A DNA stretch of 64,000 bases from Sphingomonas sp. (GTDB lineage Bacteria; Pseudomonadota; Alphaproteobacteria; Sphingomonadales; Sphingomonadaceae): positions 186,001-250,000 of the forward strand of contig NZ_SSMY01000004.1 in NCBI RefSeq assembly GCF_004799495.1. The letters are read 5' to 3'. Position numbers and translations under genes: made by a program. The first letter of the stretch is position 1; each line of letters starts with the position of its first letter. The notes below the pieces were generated by a model. That model made no database searches and was not told the origin of the DNA. It saw only the letters and a list, made by a program, of their open reading frames with translations. Positions 16,453-26,540 of this stretch are shown one piece after another.

Positions 16453-19400
16453 ATGGCCAAGACTTCGCTGAAATCGCTGTCGGACGCGCTCGCGGATCGA
16501 TTGATCAAGGGTGCGTTGCCGGGGGAACTAGAAGGGTTCGGCAAGGCGGAACGGACCGAAGCGGCGAACTTCGTCGCGACCGCGGCGTACAACCGCCCGC
16601 CCGGCGCGCCGGTGATGGTGATCGAGCCGATCGCGGCGAGCGATCCCAACCGCCGCATGCGCGTCGCGATCGTCAACGACGACATGCCGTTCCTGGTCGA
16701 TTCGATCGCGGCGACGATCGCCGCGCACGACATCGCGGTCGATCGCATCATCCATCCGGTGGTGCCAGTCACGCGCGACCAGAGCGGCGGACTGATGGCG
16801 GTCGGCGAGGGCGCGGCCGAATCGATGATCTATATCGAGATGGAACGCGCCGACGCGCGCGAGCGGCGTAGCCTGGTCACCGCGCTCGAGGCGAACCTGA
16901 AGGACGTCCGCGCCGCGGTCGACGACTGGGTGCCGTTGCAGGCCGCGATGGCCGCCGACGCGAAGACACTGAGCGGCGAAGGCGCGGCGTTGCTCGACTG
17001 GTTCCTAGATCGCCACTTTACCTTGCTCGGCCATGCGCGGTTCGGGCGCGAGGCGGGGGCGAAGGCGCCGCTCGGTATCTGCCGCAACAAGCACGACGTG
17101 CCGATCCTGGCCGAAGCGTCGCGCGCGCTGGCGGTCAAATGGTTCGAAGGCGGCAACGACGCGCCGTTGCTACTCAAGTCCAACTTCATCTCGGGCGTGC
17201 ATCGCCAGATCCCGCTCGACCTGGTGGTCGTGCCGATCCGCGACGGCGGCATGGTCAGCGGACTGTCGATCCATGCCGGCCTGTGGACCAGCAGCGCGCT
17301 CAACACCCCGCCCGACGACATCCCACTGCTGCGCACCCGGCTGTCCGATTTGCAGGCCAAGTTCGGATTCGACCCCAAGGGGCATGCCGGCAAGGCGCTC
17401 GAGCACGCGCTGACCACGCTGCCGCACGACATCCTGATCGCGTTCACGCCGCAAGCGCTGGAGGATGTCGCGCTGACCGCGATGAGCCTCGCCGACCGGC
17501 CGCGCCCCAAGCTGGTGCTGGCGCAGTCGATCCTCGGGCGGCATCTGTTCGCGTTCGTCTGGCTGCCGCGCGACGAGCTGACCACCGCGCGGCGGCGGGC
17601 GATCGGCGAGATGCTGGCCGAGGCGGCCAATGGCGGGCTGCTCAACTGGGCGGTGGCGATGGACGATGTCGTCGCGATGATCCGATATACGATCGACCTG
17701 CGTGGCAATTCGCAGATGCCCGACGAAGCCGCGCTCGACCTGCGCCTCGCGCGGATGATGCGCGGTTGGGCCCCGGGGGTCGAAGCGGCGCTGGCCGACA
17801 CCGATCCGGCGCGCGCAACCCGGCTCGCGCTGCGCTTCGCCAATTGCTTCCCGCAGACCTATCGCACCAACAATTCGGCCGACGAAGGCGCGCGTGACAT
17901 CCTGCGGCTGGCGCGGCTGGAGGGCAACGACGACCGATCGGTGCGGATATTCCGCTCGGGCGATGAGCTGCGGCTCAAACTCTATCGCTTCGGCGGCGCG
18001 GTGGCGTTGTCGGACGCGGTGCCGGTGTTCGAGAATTTCGGGTTCCGCGTGGTCGAGGAAGTGCCGACCCAGCTCGCCGACGAGAACGAAGGCTTCGTCC
18101 ACGACTTCATGGTCGAGCCGATCGCGGCTGCGACCGTCGAGCCGAGCGACTGGACCGTGCTCGAGGACGCGATCGCCGCGGTGCTCGAAGGGCGCGCGGA
18201 GAACGACGCCTTCAACCGCCTGATCCTCGACGCGAAGATGGACCCGCGCGCGGTCGTGTTGCTGCGCGCATGGTTCCGTTACCTGCGTCAGGGCGGGATG
18301 AGCTACGGCCTGTCGACCGTGGTCGACGCGCTGCGGCGCGCTCCGCAAGTGGCGCAGGCGCTGATCGACCGCTTCTTCGCCGCGCACGCGCCCGACGGGA
18401 CACGCGGCGACGGCGTCGCGCTCGCCGACAAGGCGATCGCCAAGGGGCTCGACCAGGTTTCGGCGATCGACGACGACCGTATTCTGCGTGCGATCAAGGG
18501 TGTGGTGGCGGCGACGCTCCGCACCAATGCCTTCACCCCCGCCGCCGACGAAGCGTTGGCGTTCAAGCTCGACAGCCACAAGGTGCCGGGCCTCCCCGCC
18601 CCGCTACCGTGGCGCGAGATCTGGGTGTATTCCCCGCGCGTCGAGGGCATCCATTTGCGCGCCGGGCCTGTTGCCAGAGGGGGCCTGCGCTGGTCCGACC
18701 GGCGCGACGACTTCCGCACCGAGATCCTCGGGCTGATGAAGGCGCAGCGCGTCAAGAATGCGGTGATCGTGCCGACCGGCGCCAAGGGCGGTTTCTATCC
18801 CAAACAGCTCCCCTCGCCCGCGGTCGATCGCGATGCCTGGTTCGCCGAAGGGACCGAAAGCTACCGCATCTTCATCCGTACCTTGCTGTCGGTCACCGAC
18901 AATATCGTCGAGGGCAAAGTCGTGCATCCAGCGGGCGTGGTGATCCACGACGCCGAGGATCCCTATTTCGTCGTCGCCGCGGACAAGGGCACCGCGACGT
19001 TCAGCGACGTCGCCAACACGATCGCGACCGAGCGCGGCTTCTGGCTGGGCGACGCCTTTGCGAGCGGCGGCAGCCACGGCTACGACCACAAGGCGATGGG
19101 CATCACCGCCAAGGGCGCGTGGGTGTCGGTCCAGCGTCACTTCGCCGAACGCGGGGTCGACGTGCAGACACAATCGATCCGCGTTGTCGGGTGCGGCGAC
19201 ATGTCGGGCGATGTGTTCGGCAACGGCATGTTGCTGTCGCAGACGCTCAAGGTCGTGGCGGCGTTCGACCACCGCCACATCTTCCTCGATCCCGATCCCG
19301 ATCCCGCGGCGAGCTGGGCCGAGCGTGCGCGCATGTTCGCGCTGCCGCGGTCGAGCTGGGAAGATTACGACAAGGCGCTGATCTCGAAGGGTGGCGGCGT

Positions 19401-21054
19401 GTTCCCGCGCACCGCCAAGACGATTCCGCTGTCGAGGGAGGTCAAGGCGGCGCTCGACATCGCCGAGGACGAGCTCGAACCGGCGGCGCTGATCTCCGCG
19501 ATCCTCAAATCGCCCGCCGATTTGATCTGGTTCGGCGGCATCGGCACCTATGTTAAGGCGGCGTCGGAGAACCACGCCGAGGTCGGCGACCCCGCCAACG
19601 ACCGCTTGCGCGTCAACGCCGAGGAATTGCGCGCGACCGCGATCGGCGAAGGCGCCAACCTCGGCGTGACGCAGGCCGGCCGCATCGCGTTCGCGAGCCG
19701 CGGCGGGCGGATCAACACCGACTTCATCGACAATTCGGCGGGCGTCGATTGCTCGGACAACGAGGTCAACATCAAGATCGCGCTCAACCGCGAGATGGCC
19801 GAGAAACGCCTGACCTTCGACAAGCGCAACACCTTCCTCGCGTCGATGACCGACGACGTCGCGCACTTGGTGCTCGAGGATAACCGCCTCCAGACGCTCG
19901 CGCTGTCGATCATGGAGCAGGACGGCGCGCAGGCACTGCCGAGCTATGTCCGGCTGATCGAGATTTTCGAAAGCGCCGGGCGGCTCGACCGCGTGGTCGA
20001 GGGGCTGGCCGACAACGGCACGTTGTTGCGGCGCGAGGCCGAGGGGCATGGGCTGACTCGCCCCGAGCTCGCCGTGCTGCTCGCAACCGCCAAGCTCGCG
20101 CTGCAGGACGCGATCGAGCACACTACGTTGGGCACCGACGACGAGCTCCGCGCCGACCTCCACGCCGCCTTCCCGCCCGCGATGCGCAAGAAGTTCGCCA
20201 CCGCGATCGACGAGCATCGTCTGCGTGGCGAGATCGTCGCGACCAAGCTCGCCAACCGGATAATCAACCGGCTCGGCGTGCTCCACCCGTTCGAACTGGC
20301 CGAGGAAGAAGGCGCGGCGATGGGCGACATCGCGGCGATGTTCGTCGTGGTCGAGCGGTTGTACGACCTCGGCACGCTGTGGACCGAGATCGAGACCACC
20401 GCGATGCCCGAGGCCGGGCGCCTCGCGCTGTTCGACGAGGTCGCGGTCGCGGTGCGCAGCCAGATCGCCGACCTGTTGCGCGTGACCAAGCCGGGCACCA
20501 GCCCCGGTGCGGCGCTGGCGCGGCTGGGCAAGGGCGTCACCGCGCTCGACCGCCAGACCAAGCAATTGCTGCTCGAGGAAGCCTCGACGCAGAGCGCGCG
20601 GATTTCGGCGAACCTGCAAGCGGCGGGCGCCCCGGCGGCGCTGGCCAAGAAGGTCGTGCGGCTGTTCGAGCTCGATGGCGCGGTCGGGCTGGCCGATCTG
20701 GGCGCCGAAACCGGAATCGACGAAACCGTGCTGACGCGCGCGTTCACGCATCTGGGGCAAGCGCTCGGGCTCGACTGGGCGCAGGCCAATGCGGCGCGGA
20801 TCGTGTCGAGCGATCCGTGGGAGCGCTTGCTCATCGCGGGCCTCGCGCGCGATTTCCAGCAGCTCCGCCTCGAATTCCTCGAGCGCGCCGGCGGCAAGGA
20901 TCCGGAGAGCGCGGTCGGCGAATGGCTCGGCGTCAATTGCGACCGCGTCGCGCAGTTCAAGGGCGTGGTCGACCGCGCGCGCACCGCGGCCGCACCGAAC
21001 GCGGCGATGCTCGCGCAGATTGCCGGGCAGGCGCGGGTGCTGTTGGGACGCTAG
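16453..21054 (+). CDS. gdhB: NAD-specific glutamate dehydrogenase, large (180-kDa) class
   Basis: 1533 residues, slightly shorter than the roughly 1600 usual for this class. It oxidatively deaminates glutamate to 2-oxoglutarate with NAD+ and mainly serves glutamate catabolism. The long N-terminal half (ACT-like and helical regulatory domains) starts MAKTSLKSLSDAL and includes NDDMPFLVDSIAATIA near residue 75. The catalytic domain lies at about residues 700-1150, with ARGGLRWSDRRDDFRTEILGLMKAQRVKNAVIVPTGAKGGF (substrate-binding lysines) and VVGCGDMSGDVFGNGMLL (dinucleotide-binding region). The C-terminal helical domain carries TRPELAVLLATAKL. It is monocistronic, behind the palindromic repeat and convergent with the iron-uptake operon. 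Confidence 0.96.
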   Translation: MAKTSLKSLSDALADRLIKGALPGELEGFGKAERTEAANFVATAAYNRPPGAPVMVIEPIAASDPNRRMRVAIVNDDMPFLVDSIAATIAAHDIAVDRIIHPVVPVTRDQSGGLMAVGEGAAESMIYIEMERADARERRSLVTALEANLKDVRAAVDDWVPLQAAMAADAKTLSGEGAALLDWFLDRHFTLLGHARFGREAGAKAPLGICRNKHDVPILAEASRALAVKWFEGGNDAPLLLKSNFISGVHRQIPLDLVVVPIRDGGMVSGLSIHAGLWTSSALNTPPDDIPLLRTRLSDLQAKFGFDPKGHAGKALEHALTTLPHDILIAFTPQALEDVALTAMSLADRPRPKLVLAQSILGRHLFAFVWLPRDELTTARRRAIGEMLAEAANGGLLNWAVAMDDVVAMIRYTIDLRGNSQMPDEAALDLRLARMMRGWAPGVEAALADTDPARATRLALRFANCFPQTYRTNNSADEGARDILRLARLEGNDDRSVRIFRSGDELRLKLYRFGGAVALSDAVPVFENFGFRVVEEVPTQLADENEGFVHDFMVEPIAAATVEPSDWTVLEDAIAAVLEGRAENDAFNRLILDAKMDPRAVVLLRAWFRYLRQGGMSYGLSTVVDALRRAPQVAQALIDRFFAAHAPDGTRGDGVALADKAIAKGLDQVSAIDDDRILRAIKGVVAATLRTNAFTPAADEALAFKLDSHKVPGLPAPLPWREIWVYSPRVEGIHLRAGPVARGGLRWSDRRDDFRTEILGLMKAQRVKNAVIVPTGAKGGFYPKQLPSPAVDRDAWFAEGTESYRIFIRTLLSVTDNIVEGKVVHPAGVVIHDAEDPYFVVAADKGTATFSDVANTIATERGFWLGDAFASGGSHGYDHKAMGITAKGAWVSVQRHFAERGVDVQTQSIRVVGCGDMSGDVFGNGMLLSQTLKVVAAFDHRHIFLDPDPDPAASWAERARMFALPRSSWEDYDKALISKGGGVFPRTAKTIPLSREVKAALDIAEDELEPAALISAILKSPADLIWFGGIGTYVKAASENHAEVGDPANDRLRVNAEELRATAIGEGANLGVTQAGRIAFASRGGRINTDFIDNSAGVDCSDNEVNIKIALNREMAEKRLTFDKRNTFLASMTDDVAHLVLEDNRLQTLALSIMEQDGAQALPSYVRLIEIFESAGRLDRVVEGLADNGTLLRREAEGHGLTRPELAVLLATAKLALQDAIEHTTLGTDDELRADLHAAFPPAMRKKFATAIDEHRLRGEIVATKLANRIINRLGVLHPFELAEEEGAAMGDIAAMFVVVERLYDLGTLWTEIETTAMPEAGRLALFDEVAVAVRSQIADLLRVTKPGTSPGAALARLGKGVTALDRQTKQLLLEEASTQSARISANLQAAGAPAALAKKVVRLFELDGAVGLADLGAETGIDETVLTRAFTHLGQALGLDWAQANAARIVSSDPWERLLIAGLARDFQQLRLEFLERAGGKDPESAVGEWLGVNCDRVAQFKGVVDRARTAAAPNAAMLAQIAGQARVLLGR

Positions 21055-21196
21055 CCGGCACGCGCGTAGCGAAGCAGCGCGCGAGACCGGCAAGTCCGGC
21101 CGGCCTCGCGAATGCGAGGTCCGACGACGCGGCTTTGCCGCGGCGGGCAGCAGTTGAAACGCGGCGTGGCAAAGCGACGCCGGCCGCGCTCGCCGC

Positions 21197-22324
21197 TTAG
21201 TCCGTTAGCAGCTTGCGCTGCTTCCGGGCGGCGAGCTCGCCTTTCCACCCCCGCGCGCGCCACCACATGATCGCCCCGGTGATCGCGAGGATTGCCGGCA
21301 ACAGCCCACCGACGAAGATGATCACTTGCCACACGATGCCCATGCCGGTGCCGTCGTGGATCTGTCGCATTAAACGCGCCACGCCCGCTTGGCCGCGATT
21401 GACGTCGGGTGCGAGTGCCGCGCGGCCGGTGGTGTCGTCGACCGCGACCGTCGCGGGCTTGCCCTTCGCCGGCTTGACCGCGACTTGCCACACCGCCTTG
21501 TAATCGGTCGGCCAGCCGATCTGCGTGACCTGGCCGGGGGTCAGCGCAAGCGCGCCGTCGATCGCGCTTTTGAGCGGCGTGTGCACAACGGCGAGCGGCT
21601 GCGCCCGGTTCATCGCCGCGCGTTCGGCGCTGAATCCCATCGCGCGGCCGTTTTCGCCGACGAGCGGCCCGAAGAACGCGGGGAAGCTGATCCACGCCCC
21701 GGTCAGCGACAGGACGAAGAGCGGCAACGCGATCCAGAAGCCGAACAGATGGTGCAGATTGGTGTCGAGATTGCGGTGCCGCCGCCAGCGTAGGCCCCGC
21801 ACCCAGCTGCCCACGGTCGGCCACCACAGCCACAGCCCGGTGAAGCACGAGAAAAGCATCGCGACGCCCAGCCAGCCGACGAGCGGACGGCCCCAGACCG
21901 GGATCAGCATCGTGCCGTGGATCTGGTGCATGACCATCACTGCGCCCGATCGGCTGTTCGCGACGTCGAGCACCTTCCCGGTCGCGGGGTCGAGATAAAC
22001 GTTGGTCCGTGGGGCTGGCCCTTGCGTTTTGCTCGGCGCCGGGCCGGTCGACGCGATCGCCGGGGCGCCGGGCTCGGCCGGCAGTTTCAGCGTCGCCAGC
22101 CGCGCAGTGCCGGCCGCGCGCTGCGCCGCCGCGGCGAGCGTGTCGGGGGCGAGCGACGGGCCGGCGCCGACCGCGTACCGCTGCGGGTTGAGAACATGGT
22201 CGAGCGCTTCGTCCCACACCAGTGCCGCGCCAGTGACGCAGAGCGGGATGATCAGCACCGCGAGGCTCAGTCCGATCCATTTGTGCACCAGAAACCAAGC
22301 GTTACGCAGGCCGATTTTCGTCAT
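21197..22324 (-). CDS. PepSY-associated membrane protein (PiuB-like)
   Basis: 375 residues with the PepSY_TM layout. The first helix is in RNAWFLVHKWIGLSLAVLIIPLCVTGAALVW (about 8-38) and is followed by a periplasmic PepSY segment. Helices at about 147-170 (GWLGVAMLFSCFTGLWLWWP) and 195-215, a second PepSY-like segment, and a last helix at about 325-352 with GAIMWWRARGWKG follow. This family often accompanies siderophore receptors and is proposed to reduce or process ferri-siderophores. It is the last gene of the operon receptor, SEL1 protein, dioxygenase, PepSY, so iron-linked function is well supported by context. Confidence 0.9.
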   Translation of the reverse strand: MTKIGLRNAWFLVHKWIGLSLAVLIIPLCVTGAALVWDEALDHVLNPQRYAVGAGPSLAPDTLAAAAQRAAGTARLATLKLPAEPGAPAIASTGPAPSKTQGPAPRTNVYLDPATGKVLDVANSRSGAVMVMHQIHGTMLIPVWGRPLVGWLGVAMLFSCFTGLWLWWPTVGSWVRGLRWRRHRNLDTNLHHLFGFWIALPLFVLSLTGAWISFPAFFGPLVGENGRAMGFSAERAAMNRAQPLAVVHTPLKSAIDGALALTPGQVTQIGWPTDYKAVWQVAVKPAKGKPATVAVDDTTGRAALAPDVNRGQAGVARLMRQIHDGTGMGIVWQVIIFVGGLLPAILAITGAIMWWRARGWKGELAARKQRKLLTD

Positions 22325-22332
22325 TTCCGTCC

Positions 22333-23016
22333 TTATGCCTCGGCCCAGCGGCGCAGCAGGTTGTGATAGGTCCCAGTCAGCCGCACCGCGGCCGGGTCGT
22401 CCTCGCCGAGCCGCGACGCGATGTCCTGCACGGCCTGGTCGAGCTCGAACAAGATGCGCCGCGCGCCATCGTCGCGGACCATCGACTGGACCCAGAAGAA
22501 TGATGCGATGCGGACCCCGCGCGTCACCGGCTCGACGCGGTGCACGCTCGACGCCGGATAGAGCACCATATGCCCGGCGGGGAGCTTGACGCGCTGTTCG
22601 CCGAACGAATCCTCGATCACCAGTTCGCCGCCGTCATAGCCGTCGGGATCGACGAGGAAGAGCGTCGCGGAAAGGTCGCTGCGCACGCGGAAATCCGACC
22701 CGCGCCGGATGCGGATCGCGCTGTCGACGTGGGCGCCGAACGTGTCGCCGCCGGCGTAGCGGTTGAACAGCGGCGGATAGACCTTTAGCGGGAGTGCCGC
22801 GGCGACGAACAGGGGTGCCGCGGACAGCGCGTCGAGCACAAGCGACCCCGCTTCGCGCGCGGCGGCCGAATCCTCCGGCACTTGTTCGTTCCGCTTGGCG
22901 AGCGCGGATTGATGCCCCGAGGTCGCGTTGCCGTCGATCCAGTCGGCGCCGTCGATCACGCCGCGGACCTTGGCAAGCCCGGCTGCGCCGAGCACGTCGG
23001 GGACCGCGATCAGCAT
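22333..23016 (-). CDS. PKHD-type Fe(II)/2-oxoglutarate dioxygenase (PiuC/YbiX-like)
   Basis: 227 residues from ATG 23016; the longer open frame (to 23202) overlaps the preceding gene. The iron ligands are His and Asp in [10 protein letters not shown] (near residue 100) and the distal His in [26 protein letters not shown], with the 2-oxoglutarate-binding Arg in VTRGVR. PiuC/YbiX proteins sit next to catecholate siderophore receptors and are thought to modify the siderophore or receptor pathway. It overlaps the SEL1-repeat gene by 7 bp and precedes the PepSY gene by 8 bp. A second PKHD protein lies at 55456. Confidence 0.92.
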   Translation of the reverse strand: MLIAVPDVLGAAGLAKVRGVIDGADWIDGNATSGHQSALAKRNEQVPEDSAAAREAGSLVLDALSAAPLFVAAALPLKVYPPLFNRYAGGDTFGAHVDSAIRIRRGSDFRVRSDLSATLFLVDPDGYDGGELVIEDSFGEQRVKLPAGHMVLYPASSVHRVEPVTRGVRIASFFWVQSMVRDDGARRILFELDQAVQDIASRLGEDDPAAVRLTGTYHNLLRRWAEA

Positions 23017-23615
23017 CGCGCCGCCCCGCGTTCGATCGCCGACCGGCCCCGCGCGCGGAACGCCGGGATCGGCGACGCGTCGAGGAATGATGCCGCCTTC
23101 GCGACGAACGCCGGCGTCGCCGTCTCGCCGGCGCGCTCGATCCACGTGAGCGCCTCTTCGGTCCGTCCCTTGTCGCCGAGCAGGCGCGCATGGTTGAAGC
23201 ATCCGCGGAAATCGCCGCCCTCCGCCGCGCGCGCGTAATGGGTCGCCGCCTTCGCGAGGTCGCGCGTCACCACCCAGCCGTCTTCGTAAAAACTGCCCAC
23301 GAAGTTCATCGCTTTAGCATTGCCCATCCGCGCCGCTTTCCGAAACCACGCCAGCGCCGCCGCCTTGTCCTCGGCCACGCCGTGCCCCAGCGCGAGCAAC
23401 GTCGCGTAATTGTACATCGCCCAATCGAGCCCGCGCTCGGCCGCCGCGCGATAGCATTGCGCCGCACGCGCCTTGTCGACGTGCACGCCCCAGCCGAGGT
23501 CGTAACAGCGCCCGACCATGTTGAGCCCCATCGCATGCCCCTGCGCCGCCGCCTTCAGGAACCAGCCGAACCCGGCCTGTGCGTCGCGCGCGACATGCAC
23601 GCCGTCGAGCAGCAT
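23010..23615 (-). CDS. SEL1/TPR-like repeat protein of the siderophore operon
   Basis: 201 residues from ATG 23615. About four SEL1 repeats are visible: [79 protein letters not shown] and [25 protein letters not shown]. The same frame is open further upstream to a CTG at 23699 that overlaps the receptor stop. The extra 28 residues (PSHIIAFAEDGEAEAQALYGQ) look like the first half of a further repeat, so the true start may be that CTG. No signal peptide is present. It is probably a protein-protein adaptor in the iron operon. Confidence 0.82.
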   Translation of the reverse strand: MLLDGVHVARDAQAGFGWFLKAAAQGHAMGLNMVGRCYDLGWGVHVDKARAAQCYRAAAERGLDWAMYNYATLLALGHGVAEDKAAALAWFRKAARMGNAKAMNFVGSFYEDGWVVTRDLAKAATHYARAAEGGDFRGCFNHARLLGDKGRTEEALTWIERAGETATPAFVAKAASFLDASPIPAFRARGRSAIERGAARC

Positions 23616-23695
23616 CTGGCCGTACAGCGCCTGCGCCTCCGCCTCGCCATCCTCGGCGAAGGCGATGATGTGGCTGGGGCTGAGCGTGACCGCGG

Positions 23696-26224
23696 TCAGA
23701 ACTGGAACTCCACCGTTCCGAACACCGTCCGCCCCGGTGCGATGGTCGCGTAATGGTTGGTGAAGGCCGAGCTGAAGTAGGTCTTGTTGGTCAGGTTCTG
23801 CGCGTTGACGCTGATCCCGATGTTCTTCGTCAGCTGGTACCGCGCCTGCGCGTCGAACCGCCAGTAACCGTCGATCCCGCGCGCCAGCGTCTTGGTCGCG
23901 GGCGTGACGGTGACGACACCCGCCGTGGTCTGCGTCGCGGTGCGGTTGTCGGCATAGCCGCCATATTGTCGCCCGCTGTAGATCGCGCTGCCGCCGAACG
24001 AGAACTTCTTGGTCACTTGGTAATTGGTGGTGAAGGTGAAGCTGTTCCTGGCGATCAGCGGCACCTGCTTGCCGTTGCTCGCCGAGGGTACGAGTACGGT
24101 CTTCGCCGCCTGTACGACGATATTTCCGTTCATGATCGCTGGCGCCGTCAGCGCGGTGAACCCGCCGTCGATCACCTTGGGATCGAGGTAGGTGTAACCG
24201 CCGAACACCGTCCAGCCGTCGACCATCACGCCGCTCGCGCTGAGCTCGAATCCGCGGATCCGCGTCTGGCCGATGAAGGCGGGATTGTTGTTGGCATCGA
24301 CCACGCGCGCGTTGGCGATGTCGGTTTGGAACGCCGCCCCGGACAGCGACAGCTTGTCACGGAACAGGCTGGCCTTGGCGCCGACCTCGTACGACTTGGT
24401 CTTCTGGACCTTCAGGCTGTCGAGGATCGCCAGATTGGCCACCGTGTTGGTGGTCGGTAGCGCATTGTCCTCGCGCCCCTCGCCGAGCAGCGTGTTGGGC
24501 GGCGTCGCGGCGGTCGCGTAGCTCGCATAGATGCTGGTGTCCGCGGTGGGCTTGAACACCAGCCCCGCCTGCCAGTTGAACAGCTGGTCGGTGCGCGACA
24601 GCCGGAACGAGTTCGTGCCCGCGGTGAACGGCGGCGTGATCGTCGAGGTAAACCGGTCGTAGCGCGCGCTCAGGTTGAAAATCAGCGACGGCATGATCGT
24701 GATCGAATCGAACCCATAGAAGGAGATCGTGTTGGCGTCGTTCTGCGTTTCGGTGTTGGCCGCGCCCTTCACGACCGGCGTCCGCACGGCCGACGTATCC
24801 GACGCGTAATTGACCCACGGGTCGTTGGGGTTCGGGTTGAACAGGCTGGTGCAATAATAGCGGGCCACGGTGAACGTGTCGCAGCGCGGGCTGATCGTGG
24901 ATCCGGTCGCCAGCACGAACGCACCGCGTCGCGCTTTTTCCCACGAAAATTCGGCGCCGACCGCGAAGCTGTGCTCGATCCCGCCGGCCTTGACCTTGCC
25001 GTACAGGTCGATCTGGTCGGTCAGCGTGTTGGTCTGGCTGTAGCGCGTATTGGCGCGGCGCCAGACATAGCCGCCACCGGTCAGCTTGGCCCCGCCGTCG
25101 ACAGGGTTGACCGCCGGGCCGGTCAGCGGGAAGCCGAACACGTCGCCGTTGCTGTCGTCGGGCAGCAGGAAGCTGTACGCCTGATAATCGTCGGTGAAGC
25201 GCGCGACGTTGCGCAGCGTGATGCCGCCAAAATCATGCTCGACGCGGAGCATCGCCTGCTGGTCGCGGGTGTCGCGGAAGTCGCGGTCAGTGAGCCCGTA
25301 GAAGGTCGAGCGCTTCACGAACCCGGTCGCACCGTCGAACAACGTCACTTTGCCGATCGCCGGCGTGGTGAAGGTGTTGCCGACCGGCGCGTTGCAGACC
25401 GTCGCCGAGCAGGCATAGAGGTACGGCATGCCGCTGTCGGGCAGTTCGTGGCTTTCCAGGTAATAATAGCTCGCGGTCAGCCGGGTCGACGTGCCGACCC
25501 CGATCGTGACCGACGGCGCGAAGCCCCAGCGCCGATTGTAGATCTCGTCGCGGTCGACGACGTGCTGGTCGTGCCACACGCCCTGGACGCGGAACGACAC
25601 GGTCGGGGTGATTGCGACGTTCAGGTCACCGCTGACGCGCTTGTAATCGCCGTTGCCGGCGCTGCCGAGGATCGAGCCGAACGTGCCCGGGGCCGGCAGG
25701 CGCGAGATGATGTTGATCGTGCCGCCAGCCGACCCGCGCCCGCCAAGCGCCGAATCCGACCCGCGGATGATCTGCACCGAATCGATCGCGAACACTTCGC
25801 GGTTCTGCGACGCCAGATCGCGCACGCCGTCGACGAAGATCGATCCCTGCGCGTCGAAGCCACGAATGAAGGGGCGGTCGCCGATTGGGTTGCCGCCCTC
25901 GGCTGCGGCGAAGGTGATGCCGGGCACAGTGCGCATCGCGTCCTGCAGCGAGCTCGACCCGGTCTGCTCGATTACGCTCTTGTCGAGGATGACGATCGAC
26001 TTGGGCGTATCGACGATCGGCGCGACATCCTTGGGGCCCGTCTGATCCTTTGGCTTCTGGCCCGTGATGACGATGTCGCGGCGGTCGGTATCATCGTCGT
26101 CGTTCGCCGGCACCCGAGCGGGATCGCTCGCCGCGAACGCCGGATGCGTCGCGAACGCGCCAACGCACGACAGCGCCAGAAAAGCAGGCTTGGCGAAGCG
26201 GTGGGCGGCGTTGTTGCGAGTCAC
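23696..26224 (-). CDS. TonB-dependent siderophore receptor (Fiu/PiuA-type)
   Basis: 842 residues, GTG start behind AGGGAGAT. A signal peptide ends near AFAASDPA. A TonB box-like segment (DIVITGQ) and a plug domain follow, with TPKSIVILDKSVIEQTGSSSLQDAMRTVPGITFAAAEGG and RPFIRGFDAQGSIFVDGVRD, as in catecholate siderophore receptors. The remainder is a 22-strand barrel ending in VFGTVEFQF with the terminal Phe required for outer-membrane assembly. It is the first gene of the operon, and two Fur-like boxes lie 29-71 bp upstream, so iron repression is expected. The ligand is inferred as a catecholate-type siderophore from the PiuC/PiuB neighbours. Confidence 0.95.
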   Translation of the reverse strand: MTRNNAAHRFAKPAFLALSCVGAFATHPAFAASDPARVPANDDDDTDRRDIVITGQKPKDQTGPKDVAPIVDTPKSIVILDKSVIEQTGSSSLQDAMRTVPGITFAAAEGGNPIGDRPFIRGFDAQGSIFVDGVRDLASQNREVFAIDSVQIIRGSDSALGGRGSAGGTINIISRLPAPGTFGSILGSAGNGDYKRVSGDLNVAITPTVSFRVQGVWHDQHVVDRDEIYNRRWGFAPSVTIGVGTSTRLTASYYYLESHELPDSGMPYLYACSATVCNAPVGNTFTTPAIGKVTLFDGATGFVKRSTFYGLTDRDFRDTRDQQAMLRVEHDFGGITLRNVARFTDDYQAYSFLLPDDSNGDVFGFPLTGPAVNPVDGGAKLTGGGYVWRRANTRYSQTNTLTDQIDLYGKVKAGGIEHSFAVGAEFSWEKARRGAFVLATGSTISPRCDTFTVARYYCTSLFNPNPNDPWVNYASDTSAVRTPVVKGAANTETQNDANTISFYGFDSITIMPSLIFNLSARYDRFTSTITPPFTAGTNSFRLSRTDQLFNWQAGLVFKPTADTSIYASYATAATPPNTLLGEGREDNALPTTNTVANLAILDSLKVQKTKSYEVGAKASLFRDKLSLSGAAFQTDIANARVVDANNNPAFIGQTRIRGFELSASGVMVDGWTVFGGYTYLDPKVIDGGFTALTAPAIMNGNIVVQAAKTVLVPSASNGKQVPLIARNSFTFTTNYQVTKKFSFGGSAIYSGRQYGGYADNRTATQTTAGVVTVTPATKTLARGIDGYWRFDAQARYQLTKNIGISVNAQNLTNKTYFSSAFTNHYATIAPGRTVFGTVEFQF

Positions 26225-26252
26225 TCTTATCTCCCTTGCGGGAGTTCGCTAT

Positions 26253-26295
26253 TGAGAGTCGTTCGCAGTGTCAACGCTATTGCGAATAATTCTCA
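26253..26295 (-). promoter_or_regulatory. Two Fur-like boxes upstream of the siderophore receptor
   Basis: TGCGAATAATTCTCA at 26281-26295 fits the 7-1-7 Fur pattern TGATAATNATTATCA at most positions. A weaker match, TGAGAGTCGTTCGCA, lies at 26253-26267. They stand just upstream of the receptor start (26224). The first lies inside the 3' end of the RHH gene. Confidence 0.65.
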
Positions 26296-26540
26296 CTTCT
26301 CGCCTCGCTGAACACCCAGCTCCTGAGCGCGCTTGCCAAATTGGGCGGGTCGTCGGTCTCGATCCGGAGCGCATCGACCTGTGCGACGAGTGCGCTTAGC
26401 GGCAGCCCCCGAGCAGCCGCGGCACTTTCCAGCGCACGCCAGAAGATCGGCTCGAGCGTGATCGACGTCTTGTGCCCGGCGATCGTGATCGACCGTTTGG
26501 CCGGTCCGGCGAACCCGCCCGGCGGCGGGTCGACGCTCAC
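26277..26540 (-). CDS. Ribbon-helix-helix domain protein
   Basis: 87 residues, GTG start overlapping the cobT stop (GTGA). The core [44 protein letters not shown] is a ribbon-helix-helix arrangement of the RHH_4 type: beta strand with alternating hydrophobics, then two helices. It could bind DNA as a dimer. Its last codons overlap a Fur-like box of the downstream receptor gene. Coupling to cobT is conserved-looking, but the regulatory target is unknown. Confidence 0.75.
   Translation of the reverse strand: MSVDPPPGGFAGPAKRSITIAGHKTSITLEPIFWRALESAAAARGLPLSALVAQVDALRIETDDPPNLASALRSWVFSEARSENYSQ

Noticed and set aside
18604..21093. 829-codon minus-strand frame opposite NAD-glutamate dehydrogenase
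   Set aside because: Fully antisense to a well-conserved catalytic protein; composition (Arg, His, Asp-rich) is a shadow of GC-rich codons.
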